64,000 nt of DNA from Selenomonas sp. GACV-9 (GCA_900116485.1 FPAX01000008.1:34005-98004); one strand, 5' to 3'. Positions 1 to 8,470 are shown, numbered from the stretch's first letter. Translations and numbers: made by a program. The notes: generated by a model from the sequence alone, not told the origin.

Positions 1-1812
1 TCCCACCACATCATTAGACAGTTGGAAAACGACAATGCTCATACAAACATTTTCGATGCGCAGCAACGAATCAGCAGCTTGCGCGGCTATTACCTGGATA
101 TTGGCTATCGTCTCAGGGATATATGAAACGATCAACCCCCCGGCATAGAGCTCCGAGCGAGCCTCAGTCTTGGCCAGCGCCACCGTCGTTTCATAATCGG
201 ACCGGAACAGATGACGCACCATGACGGGATCAGCACCACTGCGGCGCAAATAGGCCGCCGCATCGAAGGTGCGCACACCAGTCTGGACCGTAAAGTTTTT
301 CGTGTCGACCACTATGCCTGAATACAACGCCGTTGCCTCAAGCCGTGATAACATCAGATCATCGCTGAAATACGCCATAAGCTCTGTGACGAGCTCACTA
401 GTGGAGCTGGCCGCCGGCTCAATGTAGACAAGCAGTGGATTCTTGATGAAATTCTCACTGCGGCGGTGATGGTCGATGACAATCACCTGCTGGATACGCT
501 CTAACAGCGTCGGATCAGCTACAAGATGCGGGATATGGGTATCGACGACAATGAGCACCGGATTGAGCGCCGTCATCGTCGTGAGATCTTCAGCCCGCAC
601 AAAGATATCTTCGTACTCCTCCTTGCCCTGTAGCAAGTCGGTAAACTTATCAATGCCCTCATTCATATCCGACAACACGATATGTACCGGCTTATCGAGC
701 ACGCGAGCCATCTTGACCACGCCCATGGCTGCACCAAAGCAGTCGAAGTCTTCGTTATGGTGGCCCATGACATAAACCTCATCGGCCCCATCCATGATTT
801 CCTTGACTGCATGGGCAACGACACGCGCCTTGACGCGCGTGTGTTTCTCCACCGCCTTGGCCCGGCCGCCGAAGAACTGTGTCTTGCCATCGATGAGCAC
901 TGCCACCTGGTCACCGCCACGGCCCAGTGCCAAATCCAGGCAAGCCTGTGCCTGGCTGCCCATTTCCGCCAGCGATTGGCTGTCAGCCACAGCAACACCC
1001 ATCGAGAGCGTCACTGGCAAGCGGTTCGTACTCTGCAGCTGCCGTGCCTTATCGAGAACATCAAAACGTTCACTCATGGCCTGGTCCAGCGCCGCACGCG
1101 TGATGACCACCACATAGAGATCTTCCGACACACGGCGCATAAAACCGCCGAGATTCTTCATCCATTTATCGAGAGTCTGATTGACCGCCAGCAGCAGCGA
1201 AGTGCGTTCCGCCTCTGACTGTCCCTGCATGACCTCGTCGTAATTATCGATCTGGATATAGATAAGTACGGTCCGGCTCTCCTTGTAAGTCAAGCGCAGA
1301 TTCTCATGTGCCGTAACATCCTGCACATAAAGAGCCATGAGCTGCTGCTGGCGTGGGGCCATCTTCACAGGACGGTAACGAACCTGATAATACTTATCCT
1401 CATGGGCAAAGATATATTCGCCTTCCTGCCCCCAGACAGGGGCGATGATGATACCGGGCCAGATATCCGTGATATCGGTATCGAGATCCGGCTCACTGCC
1501 GACATAGCCCTTGAGACGGGAATTCGTCCACTGGATACGCCCATCTTCAGTAACGATGATCACCGCCTGCGGCAGTTCCTCCACCGCATAATTGACCATC
1601 ACATTGATATTTTCCACGACATTGCGGCAGTAGCGCTCAAAGCGTTTGGCCCGGTCGGCACAACGCTCACGCGCAAAGGAGGCCAGGGCCAGCCATACTA
1701 CACCGGCAATCGCAGCAATGTATTCATTATAACAGGAAAGCACCATGACCAATACCAGCATGATAATCAGATGAATGGTCAGGTCGATCCAAGCCGACAG
1801 ATTTCGTGGCAT
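1..1812 (-). CDS. gdpP: GdpP-type cyclic-di-AMP phosphodiesterase (3' end outside window)
   Basis: Membrane-bound DHH/DHHA1 phosphoesterase expected to hydrolyse c-di-AMP. The 604 codons visible run to the window edge, so the C-terminal part is missing. Two hydrophobic segments lie at about residues 8-45. A PAS-like region follows, then a degenerate GGDEF-like region (about 170-300), then the DHH domain with VMGHHNEDFDCFGAAMG and VIDHHRR metal-binding motifs. The start is ATG at 1812, behind GAGGTGAGG. It lies 11 bp downstream of yybS, the order found in Bacillus subtilis (yybS-yybT). The family assignment rests on the domain order; the c-di-AMP substrate is family knowledge. Confidence 0.93.
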   Translation of the reverse strand, partial: MPRNLSAWIDLTIHLIIMLVLVMVLSCYNEYIAAIAGVVWLALASFARERCADRAKRFERYCRNVVENINVMVNYAVEELPQAVIIVTEDGRIQWTNSRLKGYVGSEPDLDTDITDIWPGIIIAPVWGQEGEYIFAHEDKYYQVRYRPVKMAPRQQQLMALYVQDVTAHENLRLTYKESRTVLIYIQIDNYDEVMQGQSEAERTSLLLAVNQTLDKWMKNLGGFMRRVSEDLYVVVITRAALDQAMSERFDVLDKARQLQSTNRLPVTLSMGVAVADSQSLAEMGSQAQACLDLALGRGGDQVAVLIDGKTQFFGGRAKAVEKHTRVKARVVAHAVKEIMDGADEVYVMGHHNEDFDCFGAAMGVVKMARVLDKPVHIVLSDMNEGIDKFTDLLQGKEEYEDIFVRAEDLTTMTALNPVLIVVDTHIPHLVADPTLLERIQQVIVIDHHRRSENFIKNPLLVYIEPAASSTSELVTELMAYFSDDLMLSRLEATALYSGIVVDTKNFTVQTGVRTFDAAAYLRRSGADPVMVRHLFRSDYETTVALAKTEARSELYAGGLIVSYIPETIANIQVIAAQAADSLLRIENVCMSIVVFQLSNDVVG

Positions 1813-1823
1813 AACGCCTCACC

Positions 1824-2786
1824 TCATTTCTTACCCTGTGCCGAGAAACGGCGGCGGTAGTCAAAAAGCATATCAAAAAGTCCCGTCAGGGCTACCAGCT
1901 GCGCCAGGAACCCATTGGTCAGTATTATCACATAGAGCAAAATCTTGAACAGCCGCGAAATCTTATAATGCTGCATCAAGCAGTGCGTAAGTGCCAGTCC
2001 TTGCACAAGGCCAGCAAATATCGCGAGCATATTCGCATTCATCGACAGCTGATACAGCGGCTGTATTTCCCTTGTACCGCCCCAGTATATGCCAACCAGC
2101 GCAAAACCGAACAGGTACAGGAAGAACACCGGCAGCCGCCACTCGGAAAAGGGTGGCAGATACGGGACTGCATGCCCCAGCCGGCGCAGGACCTTCGAAC
2201 TGAACAGATATCCCACCAGCGTATCAACCACGCCCATCATGATGACCACGAGCGGCATCAATATCTGCATCAAAGCCACGCCAGATGCAACCTGCTGACG
2301 CCCCTCGGCAATAGCATTGGCATCAAGCCCCATCTCCTCATAGAGCTGGAACGCCGAGTCAAAGGACTGCTGCAAGGCATCCATCTCAAGGTTCAGGGGA
2401 TTCACTGCCGTCACGGCAAACACCAGCGCAAAGGCTGCCAGCTTGCCAACCAGGGAGGCAGCCAAGCCCGCACAGAATATCTTCGTACCAGACCAGCCCC
2501 TGCGGAATCCCAGTCCGAGGATAAGTCCCGTCGGAGCAAAGGCTATCACCATCCGCAGTGACAGCATCGGCTCAATCAAAAGCGCCATGACAAGGCCGGC
2601 AACTACTACCGCCATGGTGCCCCAGCGCAAACCGTGACGCACCACCAGTACGACAATGGGCAGTGCCCAGATAAGCGCCGCCACCATGCCGAGCACCGGC
2701 AGATAAACGGCTGCCATAGCCAAGATTACAGTCAGCGCTGCGAGCAGGCCGCTTTCCGTCATCGGGGTGATTCTATGTTGATTCAT
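1824..2786 (-). CDS. yybS: YybS-family (DUF2232) polytopic membrane protein
   Basis: A 320-residue protein made mostly of hydrophobic segments (about eight membrane helices), starting with a short polar N-terminus and ending in a basic tail (YRRRFSAQGKK). Length, hydrophobicity pattern and position directly upstream of gdpP match the DUF2232/YybS family, whose molecular function is not established. The start is ATG at 2786, behind AAAGGATG. Its stop is 11 bp from the gdpP start, so the two are probably cotranscribed. The assignment is by context and topology rather than catalytic motifs. Confidence 0.8.
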   Translation of the reverse strand: MNQHRITPMTESGLLAALTVILAMAAVYLPVLGMVAALIWALPIVVLVVRHGLRWGTMAVVVAGLVMALLIEPMLSLRMVIAFAPTGLILGLGFRRGWSGTKIFCAGLAASLVGKLAAFALVFAVTAVNPLNLEMDALQQSFDSAFQLYEEMGLDANAIAEGRQQVASGVALMQILMPLVVIMMGVVDTLVGYLFSSKVLRRLGHAVPYLPPFSEWRLPVFFLYLFGFALVGIYWGGTREIQPLYQLSMNANMLAIFAGLVQGLALTHCLMQHYKISRLFKILLYVIILTNGFLAQLVALTGLFDMLFDYRRRFSAQGKK

Positions 2787-2861
2787 GTCGTCATCCTTTC
2801 TAGCTAAACCAACTTACATTATAGCAGAAAAGGATTGGGCTGTCTTGAAAGCAGGTACTAA

Positions 2862-2903
2862 TAAAACCTGCCGCATCGCACAATGTCTGGCGATACGGCA
2901 GGT
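2862..2903 (-). terminator. Rho-independent terminator of the phosphohexomutase gene
   Basis: The arms acctgccg (2866-2873) and cggcaggt (2896-2903) form a perfect GC-rich stem. On the minus strand it is followed by TTTTATT. It lies just downstream of the stop of the minus-strand mutase gene. Confidence 0.8.
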
Positions 2904-2918
2904 CGTCATTTTCCTGTC

Positions 2919-4430
2919 TTATTTTGCAAAAACGCTGAGATCGAGGCTTACAAAACCTTCGAGCATGCCCTTGACCTGTTCGGCGATGACTTTCACGCCA
3001 CCTTCCTCACAGCTCTCGATATTGAGCGGCATATTCGGATCATGCAGCGACATGCGCAGGAGAGCCCAGCCATTCGGGAACACAAGACGCACACCCTCAT
3101 AGGACGGCTTCGCGATCTTGATGCCAGCCTCTGCCGCACGCTCCTCGAAGGTCTTGAGCACGCCATTGCCATAGGCACGGAAATCTTCCTCCCCCTTGAT
3201 CTTGAGCCGGAACTCCTGGCTCTCTGCCGGAGCGCCGAGATTCTTGACCAAATCCGAAAGGCGGCGGCCAGCAGCCTTGGCCTTGGCAGCTGCTACGAGC
3301 AGCTTGACTGCCAGATAGGCACCATCGTCGAGGTAGTAGTTCTCAGACAGTGCACCATGGCCCGACGTCTCAATGGCCAGCGGCGATACGACACCAGCCT
3401 TGTTCTGGCGGATGCACTCGTCGATGACATTCTTGTAGCCGCGCATATAACGCATGTGCTTGAGGCCCAGATCCTTTTCGAGGAACTCGGTGAGCTCGTC
3501 GCTCGTGACTGAATCCGTGATGATCGTGCTGCCCGGATAATCCGGTTCCAGGATAGCTGCCATCATGCCGATGAGCTCGTTGCGGCTGATTTCCTTGCCA
3601 TTCTTAAGCACAGCGCTCATGCGGTCAACGTCGGTATCGAAAATCAAGCCGAGGTCGGCGCGGTTGTCAAGCACGGCCTGGCGGATAGCGGCCATAGCCT
3701 GCTTATTTTCCGGATTCGGGATATGATTCGGGAAATGCCCGTCCGGATCGAGATAGATGCTGCCCGTCGTATCAGCGCCAAGACGTCCAAGGACCTGGGT
3801 TGCAAAGAAGCCACCGGCACCATTGCCAGCATCGACAACTATATGCATGCCCTTGAGGGGCTGGTTCTCCCCGCCCAGAGCCTCGCGGATCTTCTTGCGC
3901 AGGTGATGGCAGTAACGCTCCATGAGATTGTAGCGCTGTGCCTTCGAACGCTCGCCTTCCATTACCGGATAACGGGCAGCATTCTGCAGGATCGTGATGA
4001 TATCCTCATGCTCCACACCACCGTCTTTCGTGAAGAACTTCATGCCGTTGCGGTTATAAGGCAAATGGCTGGCCGTGATCATGATGGAACCGTCCATCTG
4101 CGTCTCAGGGAATACCGTGGACATGAACATTGCCGGCGTCGAAGCCATGCTGCAGTCAACCGTCACGACACCATGCGCAGTGAGTGCCTTCAGGACCTCA
4201 CGCTTGAGGTCGTGGCCAGTCAGACGGGAATCACGGCCGACAGCGATGCGCAGCTCCTTCTTATCCTTGCCCGTGCGCGCCTGCAGGAATTCTACGAACC
4301 CCGACGTAATGACGTTAGCGGCCTCCATGCTCAAGGTCACTGGTTCATCGGCAACGCCCTCCATAGCGACACCGCGAACATCACTGCCATTGGCAAGTTT
4401 CATCAGGTTTTTCTCTGGGATAATCATCAA
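2919..4430 (-). CDS. Phosphomannomutase/phosphoglucomutase (alpha-D-phosphohexomutase)
   Basis: A 503-residue alpha-D-phosphohexomutase that would interconvert hexose 1- and 6-phosphates for nucleotide-sugar and envelope polysaccharide synthesis. The phosphoserine loop reads TASHLPYNRNG (about 120-130), a variant of the usual TASHNP. The metal loop is DTDVDR (about 265-270; DGDADR is common). The sugar-binding loop is ETSGHGAL (about 353-360). A C-terminal phosphate-binding domain follows. The start is ATG at 4430 (a second ATG follows at once), behind GAGGGGGC. It is a single gene ending at its own terminator. Whether mannose or glucose is the preferred sugar cannot be told from the sequence. 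Confidence 0.88.
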   Translation of the reverse strand: MMIIPEKNLMKLANGSDVRGVAMEGVADEPVTLSMEAANVITSGFVEFLQARTGKDKKELRIAVGRDSRLTGHDLKREVLKALTAHGVVTVDCSMASTPAMFMSTVFPETQMDGSIMITASHLPYNRNGMKFFTKDGGVEHEDIITILQNAARYPVMEGERSKAQRYNLMERYCHHLRKKIREALGGENQPLKGMHIVVDAGNGAGGFFATQVLGRLGADTTGSIYLDPDGHFPNHIPNPENKQAMAAIRQAVLDNRADLGLIFDTDVDRMSAVLKNGKEISRNELIGMMAAILEPDYPGSTIITDSVTSDELTEFLEKDLGLKHMRYMRGYKNVIDECIRQNKAGVVSPLAIETSGHGALSENYYLDDGAYLAVKLLVAAAKAKAAGRRLSDLVKNLGAPAESQEFRLKIKGEEDFRAYGNGVLKTFEERAAEAGIKIAKPSYEGVRLVFPNGWALLRMSLHDPNMPLNIESCEEGGVKVIAEQVKGMLEGFVSLDLSVFAK

Positions 4431-4602
4431 AATGCCCCCTCAGCAATTAATCAAGATAGGATATCTATCATCGTTACTATCTATGATAATATGTATTCCA
4501 TATGAATTGCAAATTTTCCTGTTATCTTAATTTTTCTCCTACGACAAAATTGCAGTTTGTCTGTCAGTGCGCGATTACAATAAGCTTGCTACAGCTCAGC
4601 TT

Positions 4603-4801
4603 GGGTGAGGGTGGGTGCACTTTTTCTCCGCTCCGCTAAATGACCCGCGCTGGCAGGTTGTACGTACCTAGGTACATGCGCCGGGCAGGCCGGCGGCGCG
4701 CCAATACATCTTGGCGTTCTTGTTTATACCTGCCGCGTGCCATCCCTCACTGCGTTCGGGCAATCGCTCCGTCTACGAAGAAAGTGTACCCACCCTCGCC
4801 C
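4603..4801 (+). repeat. Long hairpin A of the repeat element
   Basis: Bases 4603-4625 pair with 4779-4801 over 23 bp. All three non-Watson-Crick positions (4606/4798, 4617/4787, 4624/4780) are G.U pairs when the plus strand is read as RNA and A.C mismatches on the other strand. The loop carries further stems, such as cgccaa/ttggcg at 4700-4717 and the palindrome gtacctaggtac near 4665-4676. Confidence 0.75.
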
Positions 4802-5024
4802 TCCGTTATGTTGGGATAATCCTGCTCTGTTCCGGCGATAGGTTACGGATTACATCGATGTGTTTGTTACGAGAGCAACGGTTCGTACAAATTCAACCTT
4901 CCGTTACCAAAGGGGCGAACGGGGTAGTGCTTCTTTCTGTCTGGAGCGACTGTCCTAGGCACAGAATGATACGTACTAACGTATTAGCAGGTTGAAGATT
5001 CATTCGGGCTATTGCTGAAACGAA

Positions 5025-5223
5025 GCCGCCGGGCAGGGGAGTACCATAAGCGTAACATTGATGGTTTGCGTGAAGAAAATATTTTTTGCCTTCACATTCC
5101 GTTGAAAAATTCACACCGTTCAAGCGCAGCGCGTTTGGGAACTTTTTCAATGCTTAGTTAAAGGCAAAAAATATTTTTAGCAAAGCATCTAAGTGAAGCG
5201 TTGGTACTCCCCGGCCCGGCGGC
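5025..5223 (+). repeat. Long nested hairpin B of the repeat element
   Basis: The outer arms 5025-5046 and 5202-5223 pair over 22 bp with one A/G mismatch (5035/5213). Nested within them, 5076-5092 and 5161-5177 form a perfect 17-bp AT-rich stem. Inside that is ttgaaaaa/tttttcaa (near 5102-5150), and innermost aagcgc/gcgttt, which contains a G.U pair on the plus strand. Confidence 0.75.
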
Positions 5224-5272
5224 GCGGTATTCTACGAATAAATTCCTGGTAATTACAAACTGCAATTTATAG

Positions 5273-5312
5273 CAAAAACGGCTCGCCGTCTCACGTAGGA
5301 GACAACGAACCG
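5273..5312 (-). terminator. Rho-independent terminator of the gmhA-like gene
   Basis: On the minus strand CGGTTCG-tt-GTCTC pairs with GAGAC-gg-CGAGCCG, followed by TTTTTGC. It ends 5 bp from the edge of the repeat element. Confidence 0.85.
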
Positions 5313-5325
5313 CCCTTATTGCAGG

Positions 5326-5991
5326 TTACTCGCCAAAGAATTCATTCTCGGCCGCAATGCAGAGCATATGATAGACCGGCAGATGTAGTTCCTGGATGCG
5401 GAACGTCTCATCGTCGGGAACGCAGATGCAGACATCGGCCAGGTTGCGTCTCTTGATCTTGCCGCCCGATTTGCCCGTGAGCGCAATGGTCTTTACCCCT
5501 TTGACCTTCGCCATCTGCAGTGCATAGATGACATTCGTGCTGTTGCCCGAAGTCGAGATGGCCACGAGGACATCCCCTGCAGCGCCCATGCCCAAAAGCT
5601 GCTGGGCAAACGAGAGATCCGGCGCCTGGTCGTTGGCAAACGCCGTGTTGAGCGCCACCTGATTGACCATCGAGAGCGCTGGCAGTGCCCCCTGCAGATT
5701 CTCCATGAAGTAATCTGCCTCCTCCGGACAAAGCTCGCGTATCCTGGCCTCCATATCACTGCCGAGCTTGCGCGGCAGCAGGAAGCCCTTCATGAGCTCG
5801 CCGACGATGTGCTCAGCATCAGAGGCACTGCCGCCGTTGCCACAGGCAATGAGCTTATGGCCCCCACGGTAGCTCTCACAGACGGCCTCCACTGCTGCTT
5901 CAAGGTCTGCCTTGCAGACTGCCAGCACCGGATAGCGGCCGATGAGCTCATCCACTTTATTCTTTGTCGATTCCTTTACCAATTTAACCAA
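5326..5991 (-). CDS. gmhA: SIS-domain phosphoheptose isomerase-like protein
   Basis: A 221-residue SIS protein resembling GmhA, which converts sedoheptulose 7-phosphate to D-glycero-D-manno-heptose 7-phosphate for lipopolysaccharide core synthesis. Visible motifs are GNGGSASDAEHIVGEL (about 51-66) and STSGNSTNVIYAL (about 146-158). An insertion of about 30 residues (about 75-105, rich in Glu) lies between them, so the protein is longer than the usual 190-200. The start is uncertain: the ribosome site AAAGGAG is only 2 nt from TTG at 5991 and 11 nt from an in-frame TTG at 5982. No other heptose genes are nearby, so the substrate is inferred from family. Confidence 0.8.
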   Translation of the reverse strand: MVKLVKESTKNKVDELIGRYPVLAVCKADLEAAVEAVCESYRGGHKLIACGNGGSASDAEHIVGELMKGFLLPRKLGSDMEARIRELCPEEADYFMENLQGALPALSMVNQVALNTAFANDQAPDLSFAQQLLGMGAAGDVLVAISTSGNSTNVIYALQMAKVKGVKTIALTGKSGGKIKRRNLADVCICVPDDETFRIQELHLPVYHMLCIAAENEFFGE

Positions 5992-5999
5992 AACTCCTT

Positions 6000-6674
6000 T
6001 TAACGATTGCGATATTTATCCGCCATGCTCTTGGCACTGTAGCCATCATCCGGGCCCTTGATGTCCTGGATCTTCATGCGCTGCGGCGTGACATCCTTAG
6101 GCTCCTGACGCATATTGAGATCGCGCATGTTGGAACGATAGACGTTCTCTTCCTTGCGGCCGCGGAACTTGTTCCAGAGCCATTTGATGACCATGATGGC
6201 AGCAAAGAGCAGGACTACGTTCATTACTACACCAAGGATATCCGCCAGCAGGCCGCCGCCCAGGCCGCCAAACATGCTAGCCAGCAGGCTGCCGAGCATC
6301 ATACCGCCAGCCAGCAGGCCGATATTGCGCAGCGCACTGCCCCAACGGCTGCCGCTCTGCGTGTTGGTATTCCCGGCCGTATTGCTCTTGCTATTGGCTG
6401 CCGGGGCATTCTTATCGAGGCTCTTGGCATCCTTGGAGGGCTTGTAGCTCTCGCCATTGCCCGATACCGACTTGCTCTCATTCGAGCTCTTCGGAGCCGA
6501 TGCCTTTGGAGCCGGAGCCTTCGGTGCGGATTTAGCGCCGCCGCCGAGCTTGGCACCGCCCTTGGCTGCATAAGCCACCGTTGCCATATCAGCCGTGACA
6601 GCTGCCACCATCGGCACTGCCGTTGCCACCATGAGACCGGCCATAACTGCCGCTGCTAATTTCTTCAACTTCAT
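6000..6674 (-). CDS. Exported membrane protein resembling the N-terminal region of bacterial Tim44-like proteins
   Basis: 224 residues. An N-terminal signal segment (about 1-35, ending VAYA) is followed by a low-complexity Gly/Ala/Pro/Lys/Ser linker (about 36-110). A Gly-rich hydrophobic stretch with GGMMLGSLLASMFGGLGGG comes next, then a membrane helix (about 140-163), KFRGRKEE and a polar tail. This layout is like the region before the Tim44 domain in bacterial Tim44-like proteins, but no Tim44 domain follows. The start is ATG at 6674, behind GAAGGAGAG. It lies directly upstream of the gmhA-like gene, whose ribosome site overlaps its stop. Function unknown. Confidence 0.65.
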   Translation of the reverse strand: MKLKKLAAAVMAGLMVATAVPMVAAVTADMATVAYAAKGGAKLGGGAKSAPKAPAPKASAPKSSNESKSVSGNGESYKPSKDAKSLDKNAPAANSKSNTAGNTNTQSGSRWGSALRNIGLLAGGMMLGSLLASMFGGLGGGLLADILGVVMNVVLLFAAIMVIKWLWNKFRGRKEENVYRSNMRDLNMRQEPKDVTPQRMKIQDIKGPDDGYSAKSMADKYRNR

Positions 6675-6710
6675 GTCAATAACTCTCCTTCAATATTATG
6701 ATACTGCGGA

Positions 6711-6989
6711 TTATTCTTCCTTATAAGATTTGATATCCTCAGGGAACGCATAGATCTCGCCGACCGTATCAAGCTCACCCGACAGATAGCGGTCGATGTC
6801 ATCGACATCGATATAGAGCTTGCAGTCGATATCGAGATATCCCTGCTCCTGGCCCTGGGATAAATCGCGAATGGCCATAAGTTTTTCGCGGAGCTTCAAG
6901 AGCTCGCTGCGCGTGGCATGGACATCCAGCTTGATCTGCGGGATACCATACTGCTTGAGGACTTCGTCCATCGTCATACGTTGAGACAT
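6711..6989 (-). CDS. Small protein of unknown function (92 aa)
   Basis: A soluble acidic protein, predicted helical in its first half, with no signal peptide or membrane segment and no motif I recognise. The start is ATG at 6989, behind AAAGGATG; an in-frame ATG lies 4 codons in. It is 36 bp upstream of the Tim44-like gene and on the same strand, so it may share its transcript. Confidence 0.6.
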   Translation of the reverse strand: MSQRMTMDEVLKQYGIPQIKLDVHATRSELLKLREKLMAIRDLSQGQEQGYLDIDCKLYIDVDDIDRYLSGELDTVGEIYAFPEDIKSYKEE

Positions 6990-7062
6990 TTGAGGTTCAT
7001 CCTTTCTTTTGACCTTTTGATGTTTATATCATAACAACAGCAGATGAAAATCTGCTGAGATT

Positions 7063-7227
7063 TTACGGATTCTTTGCCTTCATGCGGTCAAGGATCTGCT
7101 GCAGCTGTCGTTTCTGCCGCAGATGGGTTTCATAGTCCAGATCATTCGAGTCTACCCGCATCCGTTTCTCGATGCTGTCGATACTCTGCTGGATACGTGC
7201 CATTGCCTCGGTATTATCAGCCTTCAT
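7063..7227 (-). CDS. Very small protein of unknown function (54 aa)
   Basis: The frame encodes a charged, probably all-helical 54-residue protein that begins MKADNTEAMARIQQSIDSIE and ends RMKAKNP. It contains a heptad-like run (IQQSIDSIEKRM, LRQKRQLQQILDRM) that may form a coiled coil. The start is ATG at 7227 with a weak site (GAAGGGAAG) upstream. It fills the gap between the exported protein at 7349 and the small gene at 6711. It is unrecognised, but composition and placement support a real gene. Confidence 0.5.
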   Translation of the reverse strand: MKADNTEAMARIQQSIDSIEKRMRVDSNDLDYETHLRQKRQLQQILDRMKAKNP

Positions 7228-7291
7228 TTGTTTCTTCCCTTCATTATCTGCCTGCAGATACCAGTTTACAGGGTTCCTGCCGCCAGTTCAA

Positions 7292-7325
7292 GCAAAAACA
7301 GCCCGGGAAACCAAAATCCCGGACT
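7292..7325 (-). terminator. Rho-independent terminator of the exported-protein gene
   Basis: Arms at 7300-7308 and 7317-7325 (agcccggga / tcccggact, one G.U) form the stem. On the minus strand it is followed by GTTTTTGCT. Confidence 0.75.
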
Positions 7326-7348
7326 GTCTGTCTCTGTTTACTCCGAAA

Positions 7349-8329
7349 TCATCGTTGCTCTGATTGTGCCGGCATTGGCAGTCTGCTGGTGATGTTCCTC
7401 TCAGCTGTCTTGGCATTCGCGGCCACTTCTGCCGGTACCTGCAAGTCATCATCCTTTGTCAGCTTGCTGCCATGGAACCCGACTTCCAAGGTGCTGTTAT
7501 TGGCGATAGCCAGCATTTCCCTTTCATCTTTGGCCGGATATTTGCCTTCTTTTATGAAAGCCGCAGCCACATTGCGCAGCTGTGCTGTCAGGTTCGCATG
7601 CATATCCGTCAGCATATGCTCTTTCTCATCGATTGTTATGGTATAGTCAATATCGCCAAGATTTGCCAGTACCTTCTTGAGCATATCGTTGACTGCTTTT
7701 TCATCCTTCTGTGCCTTCTTATCCTTTTTGTTTTTCTTCTCCTGCTTATCCAGTTCCATCAGCTTGACCAGATAGGGATAGACCTTCTTGCTATCCAGGG
7801 TGACAAGATAGCTCTGTTTGTCACCATCACGCTTCCCCAGCTGGACGGCCTTGGTGGCATCCATCAAATCAGCTGAAAAGGCCTGATCCACAGCTTCATC
7901 GATGCGCTTTTGCGGCTCAGTCTTTTTCGTCACGGTCTTTTCCCAGCTCTTATCGGGCTTTTGCAGATAAAAGACAAGCTCTTTGTCCGTCTCCTGCATG
8001 TAGTAATCGCCCGTCACCGTCGACGGCTGTGCCCCTGGCATAGTCGTCTCGATCTTCATGGATCCCTTCGCGGCTAGCTGCGGTTCAGCCTTAAAACTGA
8101 ACGTTCCCTTATAGCAGACGCTGACTAGCGGCGAGGATAGATCCATATCAAAGGTCAGCAGCCCCTGATTGAAATCCACCAAACTTGCCAAGTCCTTACT
8201 GAGCTGCTGCTCCGCTGCCACAGCCGGAACTGCCTGCTCCACAGCCGGTTCAGCTGCCAGCGCCTGCCCGCCAAAGGTCAATGACAACGCCAGAGCCGCT
8301 GCCGCCCAAAATCTTTTTCCTCTCATCAT
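7349..8329 (-). CDS. Exported protein of unknown function (326 aa)
   Basis: A signal peptide (about 1-25, ALAAEP cleavage region) precedes a mostly beta-type mature region. A strongly charged Lys-rich segment (QEKKNKKDKKAQKDEK, about 195-210) interrupts it. There is no lipobox and no catalytic motif. The general look (repeated short beta stretches, DYYMQETDKELVFYLQKP) recalls LolA/LppX-like or DUF6612-like periplasmic proteins, but this is a weak resemblance. It has its own terminator and is divergent from the MutS-like gene at 8471. Confidence 0.6.
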   Translation of the reverse strand: MMRGKRFWAAAALALSLTFGGQALAAEPAVEQAVPAVAAEQQLSKDLASLVDFNQGLLTFDMDLSSPLVSVCYKGTFSFKAEPQLAAKGSMKIETTMPGAQPSTVTGDYYMQETDKELVFYLQKPDKSWEKTVTKKTEPQKRIDEAVDQAFSADLMDATKAVQLGKRDGDKQSYLVTLDSKKVYPYLVKLMELDKQEKKNKKDKKAQKDEKAVNDMLKKVLANLGDIDYTITIDEKEHMLTDMHANLTAQLRNVAAAFIKEGKYPAKDEREMLAIANNSTLEVGFHGSKLTKDDDLQVPAEVAANAKTAERNITSRLPMPAQSEQR

Positions 8330-8470
8330 CCTGCCTTGCCTCCTTTATCCTGCTTTCATCAAGCGCAATTTTCCTGACAACTCTATAGAAGATAATTCGA
8401 CATTTCTTCCCGAATACCTACATCATGCTATAATAAAATTATCCATATCTTTCCTGCGAGGTGATACGAT

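Larger units (their letters stand above)
4547..5268. mobile_element. 722-bp non-coding structured repeat element with terminal inverted repeats (copy 1, complete)
   Basis: The element is bounded by a perfect 14-bp inverted repeat: aaattgcagtttgt at 4547-4560 and acaaactgcaattt at 5255-5268. A second copy begins at 63906 and matches the first 95 bases with one difference (a at 4591, g in copy 2). Similarity stops at the terminal repeat, which fixes the left boundary. Inside are several long inverted repeats: 4603-4625 with 4779-4801, 5025-5046 with 5202-5223, and 5076-5092 with 5161-5177. No convincing coding sequence or transposase is present, and I see no clear target duplication. It sits between the mutase promoter region and the terminator of the gmhA-like gene. 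It could be a MITE-like element passively moved, or a gene for a large structured RNA; I do not recognise a named family. Confidence 0.8.

Noticed and set aside
4711..5150. Open frames inside the repeat element (4711-4995 plus; 4893-5150 minus)
   Set aside because: They cross several strong inverted repeats, have odd composition (mixed Cys/Arg/Leu) and no good ribosome sites. Copy 2 cannot test them because it is cut at the window edge.
4541..5274. Target-site duplication flanking the repeat element
   Set aside because: Bases next to the terminal repeats (acgaca on the left, atagca on the right) do not form a convincing direct repeat.
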